Shown here: positions 33,955 to 41,153 of the stretch, in pieces
Numbering within the stretch: the stretch's first letter is position 1
Layout of the letters: every line of letters begins with the position of its first letter
NCBI RefSeq assembly: GCF_003056355.1
Contig: NZ_PYVW01000006.1
Coordinates: forward strand, 1-64,000
DNA length: 64,000 nt
Direction: 5' to 3'
From: Devosia naphthalenivorans
GTDB lineage: Bacteria; Pseudomonadota; Alphaproteobacteria; Rhizobiales; Devosiaceae
Position numbers and translations under genes: made by a program
Notes under the pieces: generated by a model
Seen by the model: only the letters and a program-made list of their open reading frames with translations
Databases searched by the model: none
Told to the model about the DNA's origin: nothing

Positions 33955-34419
33955 CTACATCCCCAGCCAGGGGCCAAACCACGGCACTGTCATGCCGAGC
34001 CCAACAACAAAAATGGCAGTGCACAGCACCGTCAGAGTCACCGCCAGCAGCAGTGCGAATACCGGCGAGTTCAACCGGCTGGCCATGGCGGCGGCAAAGC
34101 TGGACACCAGCACCACCGGCACGAAGCCCAGCCCACGAATGGTCGCGCCGAAAAAGATGATGACCCCGATAATCAGCACCATGGCCCGCCATGGCGGGCT
34201 GAGGGGCCGTTCGGTATCCGGCTTCTTCCAGCCGTTTGCCGCGACCCCAAGGCCCAGCGCCGCGAGCACGCAGCCCAGCAGCAACGGCATGAAGCCGGGG
34301 CCCATGCGGAAGGCCGTGCCGACCTCGTAGTTCAGCGCCTCAAGCGCGAAATAGGCCCCTGCCGCGACGAACATAGCGCCGGACACCAGGTCCTTGGTCG
34401 AAAAATTGGAAACCGCCAC
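33955..34419 (-). CDS. tctB: Tripartite tricarboxylate transporter, small membrane subunit (TctB)
   Basis: 154 residues with four hydrophobic segments (DLVSGAMFVAAGAYFALEAL, FMPLLLGCVLAALGLGVAA, AMVLIIGVIIFFGATI and VFALLLAVTLTVLCTAIFVV). It matches TctB in length, topology and the RMGPGFMP motif. It accompanies TctA in the membrane and is required for transport in the studied systems. It lies between tctC and tctA; a family B repeat separates it from tctC by about 147 bp. Confidence 0.9.
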   Translation of the reverse strand: MAVSNFSTKDLVSGAMFVAAGAYFALEALNYEVGTAFRMGPGFMPLLLGCVLAALGLGVAANGWKKPDTERPLSPPWRAMVLIIGVIIFFGATIRGLGFVPVVLVSSFAAAMASRLNSPVFALLLAVTLTVLCTAIFVVGLGMTVPWFGPWLGM

Positions 34420-34456
34420 AGCCGCCCCTTTTAGATGATTGAGCTACTCCAGTAGC

Positions 34457-34539
34457 CCTCATGGTGAGCCTGTCGAACCACGAGGGCGTGGCTTGATCGT
34501 GCCACGACCTCGCCCTTCGACAGGCTCAGGGTGAGGTCT
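34457..34539. repeat. Family B palindromic repeat inside the tct operon
   Basis: CCTCATGGTGAGCCTGTCGA pairs with TCGACAGGCTCAGGGTGAGG. Between tctC and tctB it could act as an mRNA processing or stabilising element and let the binding protein be made in excess. Confidence 0.8.
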
Positions 34540-34566
34540 GCTGAGACCCCACCACACGCATTTGTC

Positions 34567-35547
34567 TTAGTCCGCGTAGACCCCCGCGGCTTCGATCACG
34601 CCCTTCCAGAGCTCGATCTGGCTGGTCAGCGTTTCGGTCAACGCTGCCGGAGTTGCTTCCTCGGCGGTCACAGGCACCGTGCCAAGCTCCGCAAAGCGGC
34701 TGATCACCGTCTCATTGGCCAGCGCCACCTGCAACGCAGCTTCCAGCCGCTCGATGATCGCGGCGTCGGTCCCGGCCGGCGCATAAAGCCCGTGCCACAC
34801 GCCGATTTCCAGTTCCAGCCCGCCCTCGGCCGTGGTGGCCAGATCGGGCAGATTGCCCAGCCGCTCAGGCGAGGTCACGCCATAGGCCTTCACTTCCCCG
34901 GCCTGGATCTGGCTGGTCGTGTTGGTGGTCTGATCGCAGATCAGATCGACCTGCCCGCCAATGATGTCGGTCATGGCAGGGCCTGAACCCTGATAGGGCA
35001 CGGTGGTCATCTGCGCGTCCACCGCGTTCATGAACAGCATGCCGCACAACTGGCTGGCAGAGCCGATGCCGGCATGGGCGTAGGTGATGTCTTCGCCATT
35101 CGCCTTCACATAGTCGAGCAGCTCGGCCATCGTATTGGGCTCGAAATCCTTGCGCGCCACCAGCGTCATCGGCACCGAGGTGATCAGCCCGATCGGGGCA
35201 AAATCGGTGGTCGGATCATAGGGCAGGCTGCGGTAAAGCGTCGGCGCCGTCGACATGCCGATATGGTGCAGCAGCAGCGTATAGCCGTCATTTTGCGCCA
35301 CGGCGACCTGACCGGCGCCCAGCGTACCACCTGCGCCGCCCACGTTCTGCACGACGACCTGCTGGCCCAGATCCTGGCTCATGACCTCGGCGACAAGGCG
35401 CGCCACGGTGTCGGTCGGTCCGCCCGCCGAGAACGGCACGACGACGGTGATCGGCTTGGTCGGATAATCCTGCGCAAAGGCCGATCCGGCAAAAGCCATG
35501 CTCGCCAGCAGTGCGCCTGCCGCTAGGGTGATTGCAGTCTTCTTCAT
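34567..35547 (-). CDS. tctC: Tripartite tricarboxylate transporter substrate-binding protein (TctC/Bug family)
   Basis: 326 residues from ATG 35547 (GGGAGGAACAACA upstream). The frame extends further upstream but only over non-coding DNA. A signal peptide (KKTAITLAAGALLASMAFAG, cut after AFA) is followed by the Bug-family start DYPTKPITVVVPFSAGGPTD, VVQNVGGAGGTLGA and PYQGSGPAMTDIIGGQVDLI, which shape the ligand loop. It binds the substrate (a di- or tricarboxylate or an aromatic acid) in the periplasm for TctAB. It is transcribed from a sigma-54 promoter (35603-35618). Confidence 0.93.
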   Translation of the reverse strand: MKKTAITLAAGALLASMAFAGSAFAQDYPTKPITVVVPFSAGGPTDTVARLVAEVMSQDLGQQVVVQNVGGAGGTLGAGQVAVAQNDGYTLLLHHIGMSTAPTLYRSLPYDPTTDFAPIGLITSVPMTLVARKDFEPNTMAELLDYVKANGEDITYAHAGIGSASQLCGMLFMNAVDAQMTTVPYQGSGPAMTDIIGGQVDLICDQTTNTTSQIQAGEVKAYGVTSPERLGNLPDLATTAEGGLELEIGVWHGLYAPAGTDAAIIERLEAALQVALANETVISRFAELGTVPVTAEEATPAALTETLTSQIELWKGVIEAAGVYAD

Positions 35548-35602
35548 TGTTGTTCCTCCCGGATAATCTTGAAACCGGCTCGCGCCGGCCACAGAAGCCC
35601 TT

Positions 35603-35618
35603 TGCAAAGCGCGTGCCA
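35603..35618 (-). promoter_or_regulatory. Sigma-54 promoter of tctC
   Basis: On the minus strand TGGCAC-N5-TTGCA is an exact match to the -24/-12 consensus (TGGCAC at 35618-35613, TTGCA at 35607-35603). It lies about 56 bp upstream of the tctC ATG and faces it. The neighbouring NtrC-family gene supplies the type of activator such a promoter requires. Confidence 0.85.
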
Positions 35619-35671
35619 ACTCAAAACTGCAGGGCAGATATGCAAAACCCACGCGGCATGTTAACAGTTTC

Positions 35672-35717
35672 GGCAAAATCTTGCCATTCTGCTGATTGCT
35701 TTCGGCAGTTTCTTGCC
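35672..35717. promoter_or_regulatory. Paired inverted repeats, likely activator sites (UAS)
   Basis: GGCAAAATCTTGCC (35672-35685) and GGCAGTTTCTTGCC (35704-35717) share TTTCGGCANNNTCTTGCCA. Their starts are 32 bp apart, three helical turns. They lie about 60 and 92 bp upstream of the -24 element, a usual distance for enhancer sites of NtrC-family proteins. The second overlaps the inferred TTG start of the kinase gene. Confidence 0.7.
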
Positions 35718-37608
35718 AAGGACCTTCTGTCTGAATCCAAATCCGATCATCCGCGACCTGTTCTCCCGCCGCCAGCTCACTTGGTCCGGCGCCGCTTTGG
35801 TATTCGTGCTGCTGGTCGGCTGGGCCGCCTTCGAGATCGCGCTCGCCGGCGCCATAGCCAGTGCGGGCCAGCAGGCGGACCGGCGCCTGATCCTGTTCGA
35901 TCGTACGCTGGAAGCCATCATCGAGCGCTTCCATTACCTCCCCTCCAGCATCGCACTTGCCGCTGATATCCGCACCCTGCTCGCCAACCCCGGCGATCCT
36001 CAGCTAGGCGAAAACGCCAACGGCTTCCTCTCCCGCCTCAACGACACCGCCGGCGCGGGCGAACTCTTCATCATGGATTTGGAGGGCCACGTCGTCGCTG
36101 CCAGCAATTGGTGGGCCTATGACAGTTTCGTCGGAGAAAACCTGAGCTACCGCCCCTATTTCGAAGAGGCCATGCGCGACGGCGATGCCAAATTCTACGC
36201 CGTGGGCACCGTCACCGGCGTCGCCGGCTATTTCCTCACCCGCCGCATCGACGGCCCCGACGGCGTCCTCGGCGTCGCCGTCACCAAGATCAATCTGGGC
36301 GAGATCGAAGCCAATTGGTGGCGCTCGGGCGAACTCATCGGCATTGTCGACGTCAACAACGTCACCATCCTTTCGACCCGCCCCGACTGGCGCTACCGCC
36401 CGCTATCGCCGCTACCAGCTGCCGACATCGCCCGCATCCCGGACGAACGCCGCTACGGCACCGCCCCTTTCCAGACCACGCCCGTTGCTGCCGATATCTG
36501 GCCCTCCCGCGGCACCAGCCTCGCCTATATCGCCGGCGATGACCCCGAGACCTCGGGCCTGTTCCTGTTCGACGAATTGCGCCTGCCCATTCATCAGTGG
36601 CGCCTCGTCTCCTTCACTCCCACCGGCCCCATCTTCCGCGATGCCTGGACGGCCGCTGCTGCCACGGCTCTGGGCGCCGCCGCCTTCCTGCTCATCATCG
36701 CCCTGCTGATCCAGCGTCAGCGCAGCGTCAGCCAGCGCCTCGCCGAGCATGATCGGCTGGAGCAGCGCGTTGCCGAACGCACCGAAGATCTGCACATCAC
36801 CAACGAAGCCCTGCGCGCCGAAATCGCCGAGCGCATCCGCGCCGAAGCCGCCGAACGCGACGCCCAGCAAAGCCTGGTGCAGGCGGCAAAGCTTGCAAGC
36901 CTGGGCCAAGCCTTGGCCGGCGTCGCCCATGAGGTCAGCCAACCCGTCGCCGCCCTCACCACCCATCTGGCCAGCGCCAAGCTCATCGCCGCGCGCAGCA
37001 ACGACGCCGATATCGCCGGAATTCTCCTCACCATGGACAAGGTGGTCGATCGCCTTGCCGCCCTCACCGGTCACCTCAAGAGCTTTGCCCGCAAGCAACC
37101 CAGCGCCCACGCCCAGGCCGAACTCTCGGCCGTCATCGCCAATGCCCTCGACCTGGTCGATCACAAGCTCAAAGCCCTGGGCATCGATATCGATTACCGC
37201 CGTCACCCCGGCGCCCTACTGGTACCCGCCAATCCGATCCACCTCGAACAGGTGCTCATCAACCTCTTCGCCAATGCGGCCGACGCCATGGAAAAAAGCC
37301 CCGTGCGCCTGCTCTCGATCGCCCTCACCCCGATGGGCGACCGCGTCGAGCTCAGCGTCGCCGACACCGGCACCGGCATCGCCCCGGTCGATCTCAACAA
37401 TGTCTTTGACCCCTTCTATTCCACCAAGCAAGCCGGCCGCGGTCTGGGCCTGGGCCTCTCTATCTCCTATGGCCTCGTCCGCGACATGGGCGGCACCATC
37501 AAAGCGCAAAGCCGCCCAGGCCAAGGCGCCACCTTCACGGTGAGGCTGCCTTTGGTAGCAGGTGCCGCCGCCACTGCTCCCTCTCGCCCCAAGGCCTACT
37601 CTCAATGA
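35713..37608 (+). CDS. DctB-type sensor histidine kinase
   Basis: About 630 residues. One membrane span (AALVFVLLVGWAAFEIAL) near residue 30, a periplasmic Cache-like sensing domain with the DctB pattern (NWWAYDSFVGENLSYRPYFE and GYFLTRRI), and a second span (ALGAAAFLLIIALLIQRQ) near 325. A coiled coil leads to HisKA (LAGVAHEVSQPVAAL, His406) and HATPase with N, D and G boxes (DTGTGIAPVDLNNVFDPFYS). It probably senses a carboxylic acid and phosphorylates the adjacent regulator. The start is unsure: TTG 35713 lies in an operator, and CTG 35731 follows AAGGA. Confidence 0.9.
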   Translation: MPRTFCLNPNPIIRDLFSRRQLTWSGAALVFVLLVGWAAFEIALAGAIASAGQQADRRLILFDRTLEAIIERFHYLPSSIALAADIRTLLANPGDPQLGENANGFLSRLNDTAGAGELFIMDLEGHVVAASNWWAYDSFVGENLSYRPYFEEAMRDGDAKFYAVGTVTGVAGYFLTRRIDGPDGVLGVAVTKINLGEIEANWWRSGELIGIVDVNNVTILSTRPDWRYRPLSPLPAADIARIPDERRYGTAPFQTTPVAADIWPSRGTSLAYIAGDDPETSGLFLFDELRLPIHQWRLVSFTPTGPIFRDAWTAAAATALGAAAFLLIIALLIQRQRSVSQRLAEHDRLEQRVAERTEDLHITNEALRAEIAERIRAEAAERDAQQSLVQAAKLASLGQALAGVAHEVSQPVAALTTHLASAKLIAARSNDADIAGILLTMDKVVDRLAALTGHLKSFARKQPSAHAQAELSAVIANALDLVDHKLKALGIDIDYRRHPGALLVPANPIHLEQVLINLFANAADAMEKSPVRLLSIALTPMGDRVELSVADTGTGIAPVDLNNVFDPFYSTKQAGRGLGLGLSISYGLVRDMGGTIKAQSRPGQGATFTVRLPLVAGAAATAPSRPKAYSQ

Positions 37609-37638
37609 CCTACACCCGATCCCCAATGCCCCAGTCGT

Positions 37639-37725
37639 CACCCTCCCCCTCGCGGGGAGGGATCAAGGGTGGGGGAAGACTGGCCCAAATGTCGGGGATC
37701 TCACCAATAGCCCCCACCCCATTCC
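37639..37725. repeat. Family C repeat
   Basis: CACCCTCCCCCTCGCGGGGA, then GGGATCAAGGGTGGGGG, is followed by a partial inverse copy (CAATAGCCCCCACCCCATT). It separates the kinase and regulator genes, which are otherwise one unit. Confidence 0.75.
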
Positions 37726-37747
37726 TTCCCACATCCGAGCCTGAACC

Positions 37748-39097
37748 ATGACCACTCCCACCGTCCTGATCGTCGACGACGAAGAAATGGTACGCACCGC
37801 GCTTGAACAATGGCTGCGCCTTTCCGGCTTCACCACTCATGTCGCCAATGATACTGCCCAGGCCCTGGCCATGCTCGACGATGCCCACCCCCATGTGATC
37901 CTGACCGACGTGCGCATGCCCGGCCTCTCCGGACTCGATCTGCTCCGCAATGTGCGCGAACGCACTGTCGCCAGCGAAGTCATCCTCATCACCGGCCATG
38001 GCGACGTGCCCATGGCGGTCGACGCCATGCGCGCCGGCGCCTTCGATTTCCTGCAAAAGCCCTACGTGCCCGACCAGTTGGTCAAAACCCTGCGCCGCGC
38101 CGCCGAGCAGGCCGCGCTCAAGCGTGAAATTGCAGATCTTCGCCGCAAGCTCGATGGTGGCGAATGCGAGCTCGCCACTCGCCTCGTCGGCGCCTCTCCC
38201 ACCATGGAAAGCCTGCGCCACGCCGTGCGCGAGCTCGCCCCTGTGCCCACCGACATCATCATTTTCGGCGAAACCGGCACCGGCAAGGAAGTCATCGCCC
38301 GGTGCCTTCATGATTTCTCCCCGCGCGCCAACAAGCCCTTCGTCGCCGTCAATTGCGCCGCCATCCCGGCCGAACTGATTGAGTCCGAACTGTTCGGCCA
38401 CGAAGCGGGCGCCTTCACCTCGGCGCGTGACAAGCGCATCGGCAAGTTCGAATTCGCCAATGGTGGCACGCTGCTGCTCGACGAGATCGAATCCATGCCG
38501 CTCCTCGCGCAGGCCAAGGTGCTGCGCGTCATCCAGGAGCGCACCGTCGAGCGCGTCGGCTCCAACCGCCAGATCCCGCTCGATCTGCGCATCATCGCCG
38601 CGTCCAAGGCAGATCTCGCCGCCGAAAGCGAGGCCGGACGCTTCCGCGCCGATCTCTATTACCGGCTCAACATGGCCACCCTTCATCTGGCGCCCCTGCG
38701 CGAGCGCGGCGATGACTGCGTCCTGCTGTTCCACCATTTCCTAGGACAGGCCGCGCAACGCTTCAACAAGCCTGCGCCCACCCTTCACCCCGCCGATATC
38801 AATGCGCTCCTTGTCCATGCTTGGCCCGGCAACGTGCGCGAACTCAAGGCCGCAGCCGATCGCTTCGCATTGGGCCTCGACACCACCGGCCGCTCGCTCG
38901 ACGCGATCCTGGGCACCAAGCCGCAACCGCAGACCTCCTCCGCCAGCCTTGCCGACCGCGTCGCCGCTTATGAGCGCCAGATCATCGAAACCGAACTGGC
39001 TCGCCACAACGACTCCATCGCCGCCGTCGTCGACGCCCTCCAGGTCCCCCGCCGCACTCTAAGCGAAAAAATGACACGCCTCGGCGTCAGGCGCTAG
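37748..39097 (+). CDS. Sigma-54-dependent response regulator (DctD/NtrC family)
   Basis: 449 residues. The receiver domain phosphorylated at Asp54 (VILTDVRMPG) is followed by the AAA+ domain with Walker A GETGTGKE (174-181), the sigma-54 contact loop GAFTSA (221-226), Walker B GGTLLLDEIESMP and the arginine region FRADLYYRL. A C-terminal Fis-type helix-turn-helix (SIAAVVDALQVPRRTLSEKM) completes it. It is the partner of the upstream kinase and the likely activator of the divergent tctCBA sigma-54 promoter through the paired repeats at 35672-35717. Confidence 0.95.
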   Translation: MTTPTVLIVDDEEMVRTALEQWLRLSGFTTHVANDTAQALAMLDDAHPHVILTDVRMPGLSGLDLLRNVRERTVASEVILITGHGDVPMAVDAMRAGAFDFLQKPYVPDQLVKTLRRAAEQAALKREIADLRRKLDGGECELATRLVGASPTMESLRHAVRELAPVPTDIIIFGETGTGKEVIARCLHDFSPRANKPFVAVNCAAIPAELIESELFGHEAGAFTSARDKRIGKFEFANGGTLLLDEIESMPLLAQAKVLRVIQERTVERVGSNRQIPLDLRIIAASKADLAAESEAGRFRADLYYRLNMATLHLAPLRERGDDCVLLFHHFLGQAAQRFNKPAPTLHPADINALLVHAWPGNVRELKAAADRFALGLDTTGRSLDAILGTKPQPQTSSASLADRVAAYERQIIETELARHNDSIAAVVDALQVPRRTLSEKMTRLGVRR

Positions 39098-39135
39098 CCA
39101 GCCCAGATAACTTGCGGCTCGAAAGCCGCAGTCGA

Positions 39136-39174
39136 CACCCTCCCCCTTCGCGGGGAGGGATCAAGGGTGGGGGG
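39136..39174. repeat. Family C repeat
   Basis: CACCCTCCCCCTTCGCGGGG, then AGGGATCAAGGGTGGGGGG. It sits between the convergent regulator and epimerase genes. Confidence 0.75.
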
Positions 39175-39243
39175 TAGGCTGGCCCCGATGGTGGTGCTTC
39201 CGCAGCTCTCGCTAACGCTCCCGACCGATTCTTCGGCGCAGCG

Positions 39244-40107
39244 CTACCCCTCCAACTCCGCTCGAAACGCATACCGCCCGACCGCCCCCGGTCCCAAGAC
39301 CTCGCCATAAGGCCGCTCCTCCAGCGCATCGCCGCCGCCCACCACGGCCGCCGTCCCATGCCACGGTTCAAGGCACACAAAACGCCCGCCTCCCTTGGAC
39401 CACAAGGCAAAGTTCGGCAAATTCTCCCAACTGAAACGAACCGCCTTCTCCCCCGTCCCATAACGCAGCCCAGCGCCGGCGCCGGCCGGGAAAATCATCG
39501 CATCCTGCTCGAACATCTCATGACTCAGCGTCAGCGCCCCATCCCTGAACGGCGAAGGCAATTCCTCCGGCTCCACCAGCCCACCCGACAGCCGCACCAG
39601 CGCCGGCTCCGCCCCATTGTCCAGCACCACAGTGTGCTCCTGCCCCTCGCAGCCCGGCAGCGGCCAGCGGAACGCCGGATGGAACCCGATCCCGAACGGC
39701 ATCGGTCGGTGATCGAGATTGCGCACCTCCGCCGTAACACGCACCGCCCGCCCCTCCAGCCGGTGCTCGATCACCAGCCCGAACTCGAACGGATAAGCCG
39801 CCCGGCTCACCGCACTGGCAACCAGCTCGAACCGGCAAAAATCGCTACCGCTGGACAGCAGCGCAAATTCGCTCCGCCGGGCAAAGCCGTGCTGCCCCAT
39901 CGGATAGCGCTGCCCATCGATGCTCACATGATCGTCGGGCGCCTTGCCCACAATGGGAAACAACACTGGCGAACGCCCACCCCAGAACACCGGATCTCCG
40001 TTCCACAACCAGCCCTGCCCATCGCTGGTCCTGATCGACTGCATCTCAGAGCCCATGGACGACACCTCGACGCTCAGATGCTCATTCGCAATTTTCACGA
40101 CCGCCAT
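39244..40107 (-). CDS. Aldose 1-epimerase family protein
   Basis: 287 residues of the galactose-mutarotase-like beta fold. Catalytic-type histidines lie in MGQHGFARRSEF near residue 90 and FGIGFHPAFRWPLPG near 140. The C-terminal glutamate-containing segment FVCLEPWHGTA is also present. It resembles LacX/YihR-like epimerases, which interconvert anomers of sugars. The sugar is not evident. Its stop codon precedes a family C repeat. Its start is 3 bp from the stop of the DUF72 gene, so the two are one unit. Confidence 0.85.
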   Translation of the reverse strand: MAVVKIANEHLSVEVSSMGSEMQSIRTSDGQGWLWNGDPVFWGGRSPVLFPIVGKAPDDHVSIDGQRYPMGQHGFARRSEFALLSSGSDFCRFELVASAVSRAAYPFEFGLVIEHRLEGRAVRVTAEVRNLDHRPMPFGIGFHPAFRWPLPGCEGQEHTVVLDNGAEPALVRLSGGLVEPEELPSPFRDGALTLSHEMFEQDAMIFPAGAGAGLRYGTGEKAVRFSWENLPNFALWSKGGGRFVCLEPWHGTAAVVGGGDALEERPYGEVLGPGAVGRYAFRAELEG

Positions 40108-40110
40108 GGA

Positions 40111-41052
40111 TCAGCTCCTTGTATGTCTACCGGTTCTCACCATCTCGCCAGTTTCGTCGCCCTCCGTCAAACCGCCCTCCCACTCAACCTCCAGCCGCCG
40201 CATCAATCCTCGGGCGTCCCCCGGCGCCATTAGCTTGTCCGTGTTGTCAAAAAACACGAAAACATCCCGCAACTTTCCATCATCGGTCGGTCCGATAACG
40301 AAGTTCCCGTCGGTCGCGCGACCCGCCGCCCAGTTGCACACTCGTTCCGCCCAAATGTCGAGTTCGGCTTCCGTATAACCGGAATTGTAAAGTTCCACCG
40401 AGCCATGCAGCCGGCAGTAAACAAAGTCCGCCGTCACATCCATCAGCAGCGGCCAGTCCACCGTATCGGCACAAACCAGCGCCACCTGGTACTGCCGCAG
40501 CAGGCCGATGAATTCCGGATCGCGAAAACTCTCGTGCCGGATTTCCATGGCATGCCGCATCGGCCGCACCACGCCATCGCCAAGATCCGGCGGCGCCTTC
40601 AGCCGCCCATCATGCCGCCGCGCCAGCACCGCAGCCTCGACGGTATCCCGCGGCAGCAGCCGAAAAAACGCTTCGATCCGCTCTTTGTTGAACCGGAACC
40701 GCTCGGGAAACTGCCACAAGATGGGCCCAAGCTTCTCACCCATGGCCAGCGGCCCCGAGGCAAAAAAGTTGGCCAGCGGCACTTCCGGCTGCTTGAGCCT
40801 GAGCATATGGGTCAAATAGCGCGGACCCTTCACCGCAAACACAAACCCCTCGGGCACCGTCCCCGCCCACTGCTCGAAAGCCTTAGGCGTCTGCATGCCG
40901 TAAAACGTGCCATTGATCTCAAGCGCGTTGAACTGCGAAGCCGCGAAGCTCAGCTCCCGCTTCTGCACCAGTCCCTCAGGATAAAAATTCCCCCGCCAGG
41001 GCCGATACGTCCACCCCGACACCCCGATCCTGACCTCGCCCCGCCCAACCAC
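40111..41052 (-). CDS. DUF72 (YecE-like) protein
   Basis: From GTG 41052 about 313 residues; TTG at 41094 and GTG at 41061 are possible starts. AAGGGA lies 10 bp before GTG 41052. DUF72 features are VRIGVSGWTYRPWRGNFYPE at the start, FNALEINGTFYGMQ, LGPILWQFPERFRF, AMEIRHESF and DFVYCRLHG, all in a TIM-barrel order. The DUF72 family has no firmly known function. It is upstream of the epimerase and divergent from hrpB. Confidence 0.85.
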   Translation of the reverse strand: MVGRGEVRIGVSGWTYRPWRGNFYPEGLVQKRELSFAASQFNALEINGTFYGMQTPKAFEQWAGTVPEGFVFAVKGPRYLTHMLRLKQPEVPLANFFASGPLAMGEKLGPILWQFPERFRFNKERIEAFFRLLPRDTVEAAVLARRHDGRLKAPPDLGDGVVRPMRHAMEIRHESFRDPEFIGLLRQYQVALVCADTVDWPLLMDVTADFVYCRLHGSVELYNSGYTEAELDIWAERVCNWAAGRATDGNFVIGPTDDGKLRDVFVFFDNTDKLMAPGDARGLMRRLEVEWEGGLTEGDETGEMVRTGRHTRS

Positions 41053-41153
41053 GCTGCACACATCCCTTGTTTTGGGGCCACAACGGCTAGGCAACCGTCC
41101 GCGTTGCAGCCACCCCCTTGCCCCACCGCCCCCAATCCGCCAAACACCAGCCC

